From assembly GCA_937996795.1 (NCBI GenBank), contig CALKUH010000039.1, positions 65,727-129,726 on the forward strand: DNA of 64,000 nt, written 5' to 3'. Every line of letters starts with the position of its first letter. Positions within the stretch are counted from its first letter, which is position 1. This DNA is from an uncultured Verrucomicrobiota bacterium (GTDB lineage: Bacteria > Verrucomicrobiota > Kiritimatiellia > CAIVKH01). The notes under the pieces are model-generated. The model worked only from the letters and a program-made list of their open reading frames with translations. It was not told the DNA's origin and did no database searches. Positions 15,562-24,098 of this stretch are shown here, piece by piece. The position numbers and the translations under genes are program-made.

Positions 15562-16472
15562 AGTTCCGCCCATTCATGCTCCCCGCTGTGTTCGCGCTCG
15601 GTGCCGGCCTGATGTTGTCCGCCGGTTGCGCCACCGTGGCCAACGTCGGCGCGACGATTGGCGAAACCGCGGGCGTGATCACGCCGCAGCAGGGCCAGTC
15701 CATCCGCAAGGTGGGCGAGGCCGCGGAAAAGACGTTCGCCGACATCACGCCGGAACAGGAGTACTACATCGGCCGCGCGGTGGGGGCGACCATCGTCACG
15801 AAGTACAAGGTCTATGACAACCCGCGCGCGACGGAGTACATCAACCTGCTGGGCCAGACGCTGGCGCAGGCCTCGGCCCGCCCCGAGACGTTCGGCGGCT
15901 GGCATGTGCTGATCCTCGACACCGACGAGATCAACGCGTTCGCGACGCCCGGCGGCTTCATCTTCATTTCGCGCGGCATGCTGCGCCTGTGCAGGAACGA
16001 GGACGACCTCGCGGCGGTGCTCGCGCACGAGGTCGGGCACGTGGAGTTGCAGCACGCGCTGCGCGCCATCAAAGGCAGCCGCCTGACCAGCGCGTTGACG
16101 GTCCTCGCGGTGGAGAGCGCGAAGAACCTCGCCGGCGATACGCTCGCGCAGGTGACCGAGGCCTTTGAAGGCAGCATCCTGGATATCACCGGCACGATCA
16201 TGAACAGCGGCTATGCGCGGAAGCAGGAGCGCCAGGCGGACGAAGTGGCCATCCGCATCATGCGGCAGGTCGGCTACGATCCCCGCGGGCTGGTCCGCAT
16301 GCTGGAGGAAATGGGCCGGCAGCTGAAACCCGGGGGGATGGATTTTGCGAAGACGCACCCGCCGCCCGCGGACCGGGTGAAGGAACTCAACGAGATGCTG
16401 GCCGGTGTGCCGCCCGTGTCCATTCCGTCGGCCCGCACGAAGCGTTTCCAGAAGGCGCTCGCCGGCATCTGA
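15558..16472 (+). CDS. M48-family zinc metalloprotease lipoprotein
   Basis: 304 residues. Lipobox LSAGC puts the lipidated Cys at residue 24. The catalytic motif AHEVGHVELQH gives zinc ligands His157 and His161, and the third ligand is Glu224 in KQERQADEVAI. The upstream segment NAFATPGGFIFISRGML is the usual M48 substrate-cleft strand. Relatives such as BepA and LoiP degrade or help fold outer-membrane proteins in the periplasm. The 4-base overlap with the SH3 protein and its place after the lipid transport operon suggest an envelope-maintenance role. Confidence 0.93.
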   Translation: MKFRPFMLPAVFALGAGLMLSAGCATVANVGATIGETAGVITPQQGQSIRKVGEAAEKTFADITPEQEYYIGRAVGATIVTKYKVYDNPRATEYINLLGQTLAQASARPETFGGWHVLILDTDEINAFATPGGFIFISRGMLRLCRNEDDLAAVLAHEVGHVELQHALRAIKGSRLTSALTVLAVESAKNLAGDTLAQVTEAFEGSILDITGTIMNSGYARKQERQADEVAIRIMRQVGYDPRGLVRMLEEMGRQLKPGGMDFAKTHPPPADRVKELNEMLAGVPPVSIPSARTKRFQKALAGI

Positions 16473-16500
16473 CCGCGTTGCGGCAGTGCGCGCGACAGCC

Positions 16501-18618
16501 ATGGGAAAAAAACTCATCCAGATCGCGGTGCTGGGCGTCCTGTCCGCACTCGCGGCCCTCGTGTGCTGGCGGATGGGTTGGGTGATCGACGAGGCCGAAT
16601 ACGACGCCTGGACGATGCGCGCGCGCGCGCTGAAGAAGCCGAGTCCGTCCACCGACCGCATCAAGATCATCCTGCTCGACCAGGCGAGTCTCGACTGGGG
16701 CGCGGCGGAAAACGGATGGCCCTGGCCGTGGCCTCGTACGGTGTATTCCGCGATCGTGGACTTCGTGATGCGCGGAAAGCCCAAGGCGCTCGCGTTCGAT
16801 GTGCTTTACACCGAGCCGTCGCAATTCGGCGTGGAAGATGATGAAACATTCGCCGCCGCGATCCGGCGTGCGGACCCCTTCATCGCCGCCGTCTTCACCG
16901 GGCGCGAAACCACGCAAGCGATCGCCTGGCCCGACGCCTTGGCCCGTCCCGCGGCACGAATCGACGGCCTTGCAGCGTGGCTGAATGAAGCGCGCGCGTC
17001 CGACCTCGTCATGCCGGGTGCGACCTTTCCGATCCCGGAAATCGCGGGGGCATCCGACGGTTTCGGAAATGTCAGCGACCAGCCCGACCCGGGCGGCGTG
17101 TTCCGGCGCGCAGGCCTGTTCAAGGTGTTCGACGGCGTCGCGCTGCCGGCCCTGGGATTTGCCGCGTACCTCGCCGCGCATCCCGACCAACCGGTGCGCA
17201 TTGAAGAGGGTGTGCTCCGATTGGGCGACGCGCGCATCCCGATCAACGACCGGGCGCGCCTGTTGCTCCGCTATCGCGGACCCTCGGGCACGCACCAGGC
17301 TGTTTCCGCCGCCGCGGTGATCCAGTCGGAACTGCGCCTGCAAAATGGCGAGACGCCGGTGCTCGACCCTGAAATATTCCGCGACAGCTATGTGTTCTTC
17401 GGATTCAGCGCGCCGGGCTTGAAGGACCTGCGGCCGACGCCGATGGACGCGAATTATCCCGGGGTCGAAATCCACGCCACGCTGCTCGACAACCTGCTCG
17501 AGCGCGACGCGATGGCCGATGTGCCCGCGGGCCCGGTGGTGGTTGTGACCCTGCTGCTGGCCCTCGCCGGGGCTGCGGGCACCCTGCTGGGCCGCAAGGC
17601 CTGGCACAGTGTCGCCGCGTTTGTCGTTGTCCTGCCCATCCCGTGGGTCATCGGCTTCCTCGCCTACGCGGAGGGGTGGTGGTGGCCGATCTGGGCCGGC
17701 GAGACGGGCGCCGCGCTCGCGCTGGTCGGCGGCGTGATCGTGAACTACGCGACGGAGGGCCGCCAGAAACGATTCATCAAGTCCGCCTTCAAGCAGTACC
17801 TCGGCGAGACGGTGATCGACCAGATTATCGCCGACCCGTCGAAACTCGCGCTGGGCGGCGAGCGCAAAGAGCTCACGATGTTTTTCTCGGACCTCGAGAA
17901 GTTCTCGTCCTTCTCCGAAAAACTCGATCCGCCGCAGCTCATTGAATTGCTCAACGTATACCTCACCGACATGGGGCGCGTGCTCATGGAGGAGGGCGGC
18001 TACATCGACAAATACATCGGCGACGCGATTGTCGTGTTCTGGAACGCGCCGCTGCCGCAACCCGACCACGCCGTGCGCGCGATCCGCGCCGCGCTGCGCT
18101 GCCAGCAGGTGTTGCGCGAGCGCCAGGCGGAGCTTTCCGCCAAAGCCGCCGGCATGCCCGTCCGCATGCGCATCGGCCTCAACACCGGCGACGTCGTCAT
18201 CGGCAACATGGGTTCGCAGGAGCGTTTCAATTACACCATGCTGGGTGACGCCGCAAACCTCGCGTCGCGCCTCGAAGGCGCGAACAAGGCCTTTGGCACC
18301 TTCATCCTGGCGTCGGAAAGCACATGGGCCGCCGCGAGCCACGTCGTGTTCGGCCGCGAGCTCGGCGCCTTGCAGGTCGTCGGACGCAAGAAACCCGTTC
18401 GCGTGTTCGAGCCGATGGCGTTGCGCCGCGAGGACCTGCCCGCGTGGCTGCCGGACTACGAGGCGGGCCTCCGCGCCGTCGCGGAGAAACGGTGGGCCGA
18501 CGCGCTGGCGCTGTTTGAAAAACTCCCCGACGATCCCCCCTCCCGCGCCTATGCCGGCAAGTTGCGCGCGCTGAACGGCGCGGACTGGGACGGGGTATGG
18601 AGTTTGACGGAGAAATAG
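16501..18618 (+). CDS. CHASE2-domain class III adenylate/guanylate cyclase
   Basis: 705 residues from the ATG; the open frame continues upstream into the protease gene but no better start is seen. Residues 5-25 form a membrane helix, about 40-340 an extracytoplasmic CHASE2 sensor (DRIKIILLDQASLDWG, KPKALAFDVLYTEPS), about 345-435 three membrane helices, and about 455-640 the cyclase catalytic domain. Metal-binding Asp residues are visible in TMFFSDLEKFSSFSE and YIGDAIVVFWNAP, and the transition-state Asn/Arg in LGDAANLASRLEG. A short TPR-like tail ends the protein. It makes a cyclic nucleotide in response to an outside signal. It lies 28 bases after the protease gene, at the end of the envelope operon. 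Confidence 0.92.
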   Translation: MGKKLIQIAVLGVLSALAALVCWRMGWVIDEAEYDAWTMRARALKKPSPSTDRIKIILLDQASLDWGAAENGWPWPWPRTVYSAIVDFVMRGKPKALAFDVLYTEPSQFGVEDDETFAAAIRRADPFIAAVFTGRETTQAIAWPDALARPAARIDGLAAWLNEARASDLVMPGATFPIPEIAGASDGFGNVSDQPDPGGVFRRAGLFKVFDGVALPALGFAAYLAAHPDQPVRIEEGVLRLGDARIPINDRARLLLRYRGPSGTHQAVSAAAVIQSELRLQNGETPVLDPEIFRDSYVFFGFSAPGLKDLRPTPMDANYPGVEIHATLLDNLLERDAMADVPAGPVVVVTLLLALAGAAGTLLGRKAWHSVAAFVVVLPIPWVIGFLAYAEGWWWPIWAGETGAALALVGGVIVNYATEGRQKRFIKSAFKQYLGETVIDQIIADPSKLALGGERKELTMFFSDLEKFSSFSEKLDPPQLIELLNVYLTDMGRVLMEEGGYIDKYIGDAIVVFWNAPLPQPDHAVRAIRAALRCQQVLRERQAELSAKAAGMPVRMRIGLNTGDVVIGNMGSQERFNYTMLGDAANLASRLEGANKAFGTFILASESTWAAASHVVFGRELGALQVVGRKKPVRVFEPMALRREDLPAWLPDYEAGLRAVAEKRWADALALFEKLPDDPPSRAYAGKLRALNGADWDGVWSLTEK

Positions 18619-18621
18619 GTT

Positions 18622-18752
18622 CCGGGTGTCAGGTGTCGGGTTTCAGGGAGGAGCGGAAAAGTTGCAACGTCTGTAAAAACTTTTTTTGCAGGTTACAACG
18701 TCTGTAAAATCTTTTTGAATATCGAACATCGAACATTGAAGCTGACACCCGG
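18622..18752. repeat. Composite intergenic repeat cluster
   Basis: The whole gap between two genes is repeats. Units of CGGGTGT type occupy 18623-18648. Two 25-27 base direct copies of a GTTxCAACGTCTGTAAAA unit followed by a T-run lie at 18661-18687 and 18692-18716. Units ATATCGA/ACATCGA/ACATTGA lie at 18719-18740. The outermost ends form a perfect 11-base inverted repeat, CCGGGTGTCAG at 18622-18632 and its complement at 18742-18752. The T-runs after the GTAAAA units could also stop transcription. Confidence 0.65.
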
Positions 18753-18761
18753 TTTCCCTTT

Positions 18762-19601
18762 ATGAAACTCATCCTCGGCGGCGTGCGCGGTTCCTATCCA
18801 GTGGCCCAGCCCGACTTCATGAAATATGGCGGCGAGACCACCTCCATGCTCATCGAGGGCGCGGCGGGTGAGCGGCTGTTGATCGATGCCGGCACGGGTG
18901 TCCGTGATCTCGGCGCCCGGCTCGCGCGCGACAACGCGACGCGCGAGGTGTTGCTGTTGATGACGCACTATCACCTCGACCACGTGGTGGGCTTGCCGTC
19001 GCTCGGCCTGATTTATGATCCGCAGTGGACCGTGCGCATCGCCGCGCCGTCCCATGATGAATTCGACGTGGGCGCAACGATGACGCGCATCATGGACAAG
19101 CCGTTCTGGCCGCTCCAGATGTCCGACCTGCGCGCGAACATCCACTTTGACTCGCTCGGCGGCGCGCCGTACCGATGGGGCGGGCTCGAGATTCGCTGGT
19201 GCATGCTGCATCATCCCGGCGGGTGCACCGCCTACCGGGTGGACGAACCCGCTACCGGCGCCTCGCTTGTGCTCGCGACGGACGTCGAGTGGGCGGCCTC
19301 CTCTCTGGAGGAGCAGAAGCAGCTCATAGAGCTTTGCACCAAGCCCGCGCCCGCTGCCCTGCTGCTCATGGATGCGCAGTATGAGGCGTCGGAATACGAG
19401 GCCCATCGCGGGTGGGGTCACTCGGTATGGACGGAGGCGCTGGACCTGGCGCGACTCGCGGGCATCCGCCAGGTGCGCATGATCCATCACGATCCCGCCA
19501 AGAACGACAGCGCGCTGGATCGCCTCAACGCCGAGATTACGACCGCGTCTCCCTCCGCCGCGCTGGCCCGCGCCCGCGAGGAATTGATGATCGCGCCGTA
19601 G
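18762..19601 (+). CDS. MBL-fold metallo-hydrolase
   Basis: 279 residues. The start MKLILGGVRGSYP and the metal motif THYHLDHVVGLP (HxHxDH) define the metallo-beta-lactamase fold. Further ligands are likely in MLHHPGG, the Asp of LATDVEW and the final His of MIHHDPAKND. The fold hydrolyses phosphodiesters, thioesters or lactones; the MKLILGGVRGSYPV opening recalls phosphodiesterase-type members seen near signalling genes. The adjacent upstream gene is a nucleotide cyclase, so cyclic nucleotide breakdown is an appealing guess only. No ribosome binding site is evident. Confidence 0.85.
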   Translation: MKLILGGVRGSYPVAQPDFMKYGGETTSMLIEGAAGERLLIDAGTGVRDLGARLARDNATREVLLLMTHYHLDHVVGLPSLGLIYDPQWTVRIAAPSHDEFDVGATMTRIMDKPFWPLQMSDLRANIHFDSLGGAPYRWGGLEIRWCMLHHPGGCTAYRVDEPATGASLVLATDVEWAASSLEEQKQLIELCTKPAPAALLLMDAQYEASEYEAHRGWGHSVWTEALDLARLAGIRQVRMIHHDPAKNDSALDRLNAEITTASPSAALARAREELMIAP

Positions 19602-19609
19602 GCCGACCA

Positions 19610-20041
19610 CTACGCAAGCATCGCTGCGACATCTGCCGGTGTGGCGGCACGAATATGGCGCGGTGCGCGATGCAGTTGCTCTCGATCCAATGTGACGAGT
19701 GTCGCCCCGTGTTGTGAGGCGGCTTCCATGTAGACGGCATCAGCGCCTCGCAAGCGATGATGCGCCGCGCAGCGGGCGGCTTGGCTGGCGAGATGCGAAT
19801 CCACGACCACAAGTGTAAGTCGAGGCAGAGCTGCGATGCCCTGCGCATATTCTGTGGCGAGATCCGGATCGGTGCCAGTACGCGACAGCGCCGCTGCCAC
19901 TTCGATGAGCAGCAAAGCGGGTTCCACCATCGGTGTAAACGAGTTGCGGATTGCCTCCAGGAGGCGGTTGGATGATTGGTAGCCGGGTTCACGGCTTTTG
20001 GCCGCTGCCACCCATACGCTGGCATCCAACGTAAGAACCAT
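19610..20041 (-). CDS. vapC: PIN-domain toxin, VapC-like
   Basis: 143 residues, a normal VapC length. The acidic quartet of PIN nucleases is complete: Asp6 (LTLDASVWV), Glu47 (LLIEVAAAL), Asp101 (RGADAVYMEAA) and Asp119 (LVTLDREQL). Such toxins cut tRNA or rRNA in the cytosol. It follows its antitoxin gene after 8 bases on the same strand, converging with the MBL hydrolase gene to its left. Confidence 0.9.
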   Translation of the reverse strand: MVLTLDASVWVAAAKSREPGYQSSNRLLEAIRNSFTPMVEPALLLIEVAAALSRTGTDPDLATEYAQGIAALPRLTLVVVDSHLASQAARCAAHHRLRGADAVYMEAASQHGATLVTLDREQLHRAPRHIRAATPADVAAMLA

Positions 20042-20049
20042 TACCGATC

Positions 20050-20310
20050 TCAGCGCCGCATGGCGGACAGTTCGCGAACAGCGGACTTGCGGTGAACGGC
20101 GCGCTTATCCACTCGCCGTGCGAGCTCAAATACATTTCGCCACGCCTCCTCTTCCGTCGGACGGGGCTCGTCTATTGAATCACGAATGGGCGACAACACG
20201 CCCATCGCCCGTCCGTGGTTGGTGATGACGTATGAAACCTTTGATTCGGCGACGTTGCGCACAATCCCAGAGGCTTCCGCCTTCAGTGTTCGTATGCCGA
20301 TTCGTTTCAC
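20050..20310 (-). CDS. Phd/YefM-type antitoxin, partner of VapC
   Basis: 86 residues from a GTG start preceded by AGGTG. The N-terminus MKRIGIRTLKAEASGIVRNV followed by VSYVITNHGRAMGVLSPI is the Phd/YefM DNA-binding fold; the charged C-terminal tail would wrap the toxin. An inverted repeat overlaps the start codon, which fits the usual autorepression by the antitoxin-toxin complex. Confidence 0.9.
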   Translation of the reverse strand: MKRIGIRTLKAEASGIVRNVAESKVSYVITNHGRAMGVLSPIRDSIDEPRPTEEEAWRNVFELARRVDKRAVHRKSAVRELSAMRR

Positions 20311-20341
20311 ATTTGCACCTAAAATAGGGTCACAAATGTGA
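20307..20341. promoter_or_regulatory. Candidate operator of the toxin-antitoxin operon
   Basis: Perfect inverted arms TCACATTTG (20307-20315) and CAAATGTGA (20333-20341), with a further ACATTTG at 20344-20350. The left arm overlaps the GTG start of the antitoxin. A TTGACA hexamer on the minus strand (20349-20354) may be the -35 box, though a well-spaced -10 box is not clear. Confidence 0.6.
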
Positions 20342-20391
20342 CTACATTTGTCAATCCGCGGGGATTGCGTCTGGACTCGGTGATTCGATGC

Positions 20392-21354
20392 TTACCGCGA
20401 AGTGGTGGGTTGCAGGGCGAAGTAGACGTCGTGGATGCTGGAACCCACGCGGTTCAGCTTGGTCTGGAACTGGTCCAGGTATTCATGGAGACCCGTCCGC
20501 AGGATTTCCGTCGTGCCGGCGTAGGCGAGTTCAGCGCGCAACTGGCCGATGTGTTGTTCCGCCGCGTTGCTGAAGCTGCCCATCGGGGTGCCGGAGATGG
20601 CGTGCAGGTATTCCTCCGCGCGGGTGATGCAGTGCAGGATCGCACGGGGGAAGTTGCGGTCGAGGAGCAAAAACTCCACCACCTTGTCCGGCGCGATCCG
20701 GCCGTATTTCTGGCGGTACATCTGGAAACTGCTCGCCGAGCGGAGCAGGGCGGCCCATTGGTTCTCGTCCAGTGTGCTGCCGACATCCTGCACGGAGGGG
20801 AGGAGGTGGAAGTACTTCACATCGAGCGAACGCGACGTCTTGTCCGCGCGCTCCACCAGCTGTCCGAGGCGTCCGAAATACCACGGTTCCTCGCGGCTCA
20901 TCGTGTTGTCGAGACAGCCGGCGAGCAGCGTGCCGTAGTGGCGCATGGTCGCGAGGAAGTCCATGGATGAATACAATTCATCCGTGCCCGCGGCGACGGC
21001 CTGGTTCACCTCGAGGTAGAAGCGGTTGAGGAATTCCCACATCTCCATGGAGATGACTTCGCGGACGGAGCGGGCGTTTTCGCGCGCGGCGCGCAGGCAG
21101 GAAACGATGGAGTTCGGATAGTCCCGGTCGCAGGTGAGGAAGGTCGTCACCGCGTGGCGCGTGGCGCGGCCGTATTTCTTTTTGAACCACGCATCGTCCG
21201 CCGTGATGTTGACCAGCGGTTCCCACTGCTCGGTCTGTCCGCTGGGGGCGTCGAGGATGAAGTTCAGGTTGACGTTGATCAGGCGTGCGACGCTGTCCGC
21301 GCGCTCGATATAGCGGCACATCCAGTAGATCGACTCGGCGACGCGGCTCAGCAT
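20392..21354 (-). CDS. Alpha-E domain protein (DUF403)
   Basis: 320 residues from the ATG; the open frame goes further upstream but overlaps the neighbouring gene. It starts MLSRVAESIYWMCRYIERADSVARL, the signature of the all-helical alpha-E family, and later has AREVISMEMWEFLNR-like VREVISMEMWEFLNRFYL and REEPWYFGRLGQLVERADKTSRSLDVKYF. Alpha-E genes nearly always sit beside circularly permuted ATP-grasp genes and are thought to help make or modify small peptides. It overlaps the ATP-grasp gene by 7 bases. The transglutaminase-like partner commonly third in such clusters is not present here. Confidence 0.92.
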   Translation of the reverse strand: MLSRVAESIYWMCRYIERADSVARLINVNLNFILDAPSGQTEQWEPLVNITADDAWFKKKYGRATRHAVTTFLTCDRDYPNSIVSCLRAARENARSVREVISMEMWEFLNRFYLEVNQAVAAGTDELYSSMDFLATMRHYGTLLAGCLDNTMSREEPWYFGRLGQLVERADKTSRSLDVKYFHLLPSVQDVGSTLDENQWAALLRSASSFQMYRQKYGRIAPDKVVEFLLLDRNFPRAILHCITRAEEYLHAISGTPMGSFSNAAEQHIGQLRAELAYAGTTEILRTGLHEYLDQFQTKLNRVGSSIHDVYFALQPTTSR

Positions 21355-22856
21355 ACCGTCGCCGCTCCCGGATGCGGCGCATCCGCCAGCACCCATGTGT
21401 CCTTGCTGCCGCCGCCCTGCGAGGAGTTGACGACCAGCGATCCCTTGCGCAGCGCGACGCGCGTGAGGCCGCCGGGCAGCACGAAGATATCCTTGCCGTA
21501 GAGAATGTAGGGGCGCAGGTCCACATGGCGGCCCTCGAGTTGGCCTTCGACGATGACCGGCGCGCGGGAGAGGCCGAGCGTGGGCTGGGCGATGAAGTTG
21601 CGCGGGTTCGCCTTGATCTTTTCCGCGAACGCCGCGCACTCCGCCGCGGAGGCGGCCGGGCCGACGAGCATCCCGTAGCCGCCGCTTTCATTCACGGGTT
21701 TGACGACCATTTCGCCGAGGTGCGCCAGCACGTGGGCGAGGTCCTTTTCGCGCGAGCAGAGGTGGGTCGGCACGTTCGGAAGGATCGTGTCCTCGCCGAG
21801 GTAGAAACGGATCATGTCCGGCACGTAGGCGTAGACCGCCTTGTCGTCCGCGATGCCGTTGCCGGGCGCGTTTGCCAGCGCCACGCGGCCTTCGCGGTAG
21901 ACCTGCATCAGACCGGGCACGCCGAGCATGGAGTCCGGACGGAAGACGTCGGGGTCCAGGAAGTCGTCGTCCACCCGCCGGTAAATCACATCGACCCGCT
22001 CGAATCCGCCGGTGGTGCGCATGTGCACGTGGCCGTCGAATACGACCAGGTCGCGCCCCTCGACGAGTTCGACGCCCATCTGCTGCGCGAGGAAGGAGTG
22101 TTCGAAGTAGGCCGAGTTATACATGCCCGGAGTCAGGATGACCGCCTGCGGGTTCTTGATGCCCGGCGGCGCGAGATGCAGCAGGGTGTCGAGCAGTCGG
22201 CCGGGATAGTCGCCGACGGAGCGGATCGGTGTGTTCTGGAAGAGCGAGGGGAACGTGCTCTTCATGATGCGCCGGTTCTCGATCACATAGGAGACGCCCG
22301 ACGGGCAGCGCAGGTTGTCCTCCAGCACGTAGAGCGTCCCGTCGCGGTCGCGCACGAGATCCGTGCCGGTGATGTGGCACCAGATGCCGTGCGGCGGGTT
22401 CAGGCCGACGCACGCCGCGCGGAACGATTTCGCGCCGAGGATCAGTTCATGCGGGATCACGCCCTCCTTCAGGATGCGCTGCTCGTGGTAGATGTCGTCG
22501 ATAAAGAGGTTCAGCGCGTGGATGCGCTGTTTGAGGCCTTTCTCCACCTGCCGCCACTCCGCGGCGTCGATGATGCGCGGGATGATGTCGAACGGGAAAA
22601 TTTTCTCGGTCCCCTGCGCATCGGAGTAGACCTGAAACGTGATGCCGAGATGCAGCAGCGCCCGCTCCGCCGCGCGCTGCCGACCGAGCAGTTCGCCGTA
22701 GGTCAGCCGCTCCAGACGCTCGACCAGCGGACGCGCCGCCGCGCGCGGCGCCCCGTCCTCGCCGATCAGCTCGTCGAAGAATCCATCCTGCGCATACTGC
22801 GTGAATCCGATGACCCCGCTCTCGGGTGTCAGAAAAGCTGTTGGATTGGCGATCAT
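21348..22856 (-). CDS. Circularly permuted type 2 ATP-grasp protein
   Basis: 502 residues, preceded by AGGAG. The family signatures are present: VYSDAQGTEKIFPFDIIPRI, GTDLVRDRDGTLYVLEDNLRCPSGVSYVIENR, and near the end VVKPVNESGGYGMLVGP and NSSQGGGSKDTWVL. ATP-grasp enzymes join a carboxylate to an amine through an acyl-phosphate; permuted members are linked to uncharacterised peptide synthesis. Cytosolic. The gene is coupled to the alpha-E gene and has its own upstream region with a promoter and repeated ATGCTTG boxes. Confidence 0.93.
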   Translation of the reverse strand: MIANPTAFLTPESGVIGFTQYAQDGFFDELIGEDGAPRAAARPLVERLERLTYGELLGRQRAAERALLHLGITFQVYSDAQGTEKIFPFDIIPRIIDAAEWRQVEKGLKQRIHALNLFIDDIYHEQRILKEGVIPHELILGAKSFRAACVGLNPPHGIWCHITGTDLVRDRDGTLYVLEDNLRCPSGVSYVIENRRIMKSTFPSLFQNTPIRSVGDYPGRLLDTLLHLAPPGIKNPQAVILTPGMYNSAYFEHSFLAQQMGVELVEGRDLVVFDGHVHMRTTGGFERVDVIYRRVDDDFLDPDVFRPDSMLGVPGLMQVYREGRVALANAPGNGIADDKAVYAYVPDMIRFYLGEDTILPNVPTHLCSREKDLAHVLAHLGEMVVKPVNESGGYGMLVGPAASAAECAAFAEKIKANPRNFIAQPTLGLSRAPVIVEGQLEGRHVDLRPYILYGKDIFVLPGGLTRVALRKGSLVVNSSQGGGSKDTWVLADAPHPGAATVC

Positions 22857-22865
22857 AACGCTCCT

Positions 22866-22893
22866 ATGCTTGCATCAAGCATGCCAATGCTTG
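22866..22893. promoter_or_regulatory. Repeated ATGCTTG boxes before the ATP-grasp gene
   Basis: ATGCTTG (22866-22872), its inverted copy CAAGCAT (22876-22882) after 3 bases, and a second ATGCTTG (22887-22893) 21 bases after the first. It lies 9 bases upstream of the ATP-grasp start codon, downstream of its candidate promoter: a possible operator or mRNA hairpin. Confidence 0.45.
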
Positions 22894-22969
22894 TGATGTC
22901 GATTCGACCTTTCGTAATGCTTTGCACATAAACTGGTTGCTTCGCTCGTCTTTCGTCGTATCGCTGTCC

Positions 22970-22997
22970 TTGGCCAAAAATATAGTACAATTATGTT
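22970..22997 (+). promoter_or_regulatory. Candidate promoter toward the corA gene (TTGGCC-16-TATGTT)
   Basis: -35 box TTGGCC (22970-22975) and -10 box TATGTT (22992-22997) in an AT-rich stretch unusual for this DNA. It would give a leader of about 110 bases before the transporter gene. Confidence 0.3.
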
Positions 22998-23007
22998 TAC
23001 GCAATAA
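22979..23007 (-). promoter_or_regulatory. Candidate promoter of the ATP-grasp/alpha-E operon (TTATTG-17-TATATT)
   Basis: On the minus strand TTATTG (23002-23007) and TATATT (22979-22984) are separated by 17 bases. The -35 side overlaps an inverted repeat TTTACG/CGTAAA (22996-23023), a possible operator shared with the divergent corA promoter. Confidence 0.4.
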
Positions 23008-23117
23008 GTGATAAATACGTAAATGTATTGTTTGGTGGCGACCGACAGGGTGCGGGGTGAGTGTTCGCTTGACGCTGGCGGGCGTGGGGAAGTTAATGCG
23101 CCACGCCGGGAGAGCTG

Positions 23118-24098
23118 ATGATTAACGTCATTCAATTCGATTTCGATCGCAAGGTGGAGCGCGCCATTCGGTTGGACGATTTGCCGGGGGCGCTGGCACA
23201 AGGCCTGTTCTGCTGGGTGGACATCAATTGCGGGGCATGTGCGGAGCGGGAGCAGCAGTGCAAGCGGTGCGCGGAGTGTCTGGTCATGCTCGGGGTGAAT
23301 GAAATCGCCCGCGGCGAGGTGCTGGGCCCCGATCGCGAGGGCCGGTATGATGTGTATGAGGACTGCCTGCACTTCGCGGTGACGGAGGCGCGGCTTCGCG
23401 AGGGCCGGCTGCAGACCGCACACGTGGATGTGGTGCTGGGCGAGCGGTTCCTGGTCACCTTTCGCCGGCGGGACGCGGAGCTGATCTCGCAGATGAAACG
23501 CGTGTACCGCGAGGATTTCCTGAAATTCGCGCGAAGCCCGGGATTCCTGCTGTACGAGATTGCGGACCACCTGACGGAATCCTACCGGCGTGCGCTGCAC
23601 GACTTTTCCACCGCGGTCGAGCAGGTCCAGCTCAAGCTGTTCGGCGAAATCGACGACACGATCTTTCGCGAGGTGTCCACGCTGACGCAGGACATCCTCG
23701 GCTTGCGCAAGGTCATCATGGCCTCGCGTGAATTGATGCACGAGCTCGCCTCCCGTCGCTCGCTGTTTGTCAGCGAGACCACGCAGCCGTTCCTGGAGAA
23801 CATGGCCGGCACGCTCGAACGTCTCAGTGCCGACCTCACGACCGAGCGCGAGGTGCTCAACGAGACGCTCAACCTCTACATGGGCATGGTGAGCCACCGC
23901 ACGAACAAGGTGGTCAACCGTCTCACGGTGATCAGCGTGATCTTCCTGCCGCTCAGCTTCATTTGCGGCGTGTATGGCGTGAACCTGCAGGGGGTGCCGG
24001 AATTTGGCTGGAAGAATGGATACCTGTATTTCTGGATCCTGTGCGGCGTGATCGCCGTGGGGCTGTTGATCTTCATGCGGCGGAGGAAGTGGCTGTGA
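23118..24098 (+). CDS. CorA-like divalent cation transporter with N-terminal cysteine cluster
   Basis: 326 residues. The helical stalk (about 120-255) and two C-terminal membrane helices (RLTVISVIFLPLSFICGVYGVNL and YLYFWILCGVIAVGLLIFM) match CorA/ZntB pentameric channels for magnesium, cobalt or zinc. The signature between the helices reads YGVN where CorA has YGMN. The N-terminal cytosolic domain carries six Cys in 23 residues (Cys32, 38, 41, 48, 51, 54; spacing CX2C and CX2CX2C), which I do not know from the family and which could bind metal or a cluster. Its stop codon overlaps the start of the potassium channel gene (GTGA). Confidence 0.88.
   Translation: MINVIQFDFDRKVERAIRLDDLPGALAQGLFCWVDINCGACAEREQQCKRCAECLVMLGVNEIARGEVLGPDREGRYDVYEDCLHFAVTEARLREGRLQTAHVDVVLGERFLVTFRRRDAELISQMKRVYREDFLKFARSPGFLLYEIADHLTESYRRALHDFSTAVEQVQLKLFGEIDDTIFREVSTLTQDILGLRKVIMASRELMHELASRRSLFVSETTQPFLENMAGTLERLSADLTTEREVLNETLNLYMGMVSHRTNKVVNRLTVISVIFLPLSFICGVYGVNLQGVPEFGWKNGYLYFWILCGVIAVGLLIFMRRRKWL

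Noticed and set aside
20349..20354. TTGACA as a full promoter of the antitoxin gene
   Set aside because: The nearest good -10 candidate on the minus strand is 22 bases away, too far for a standard promoter, so only the operator is called.
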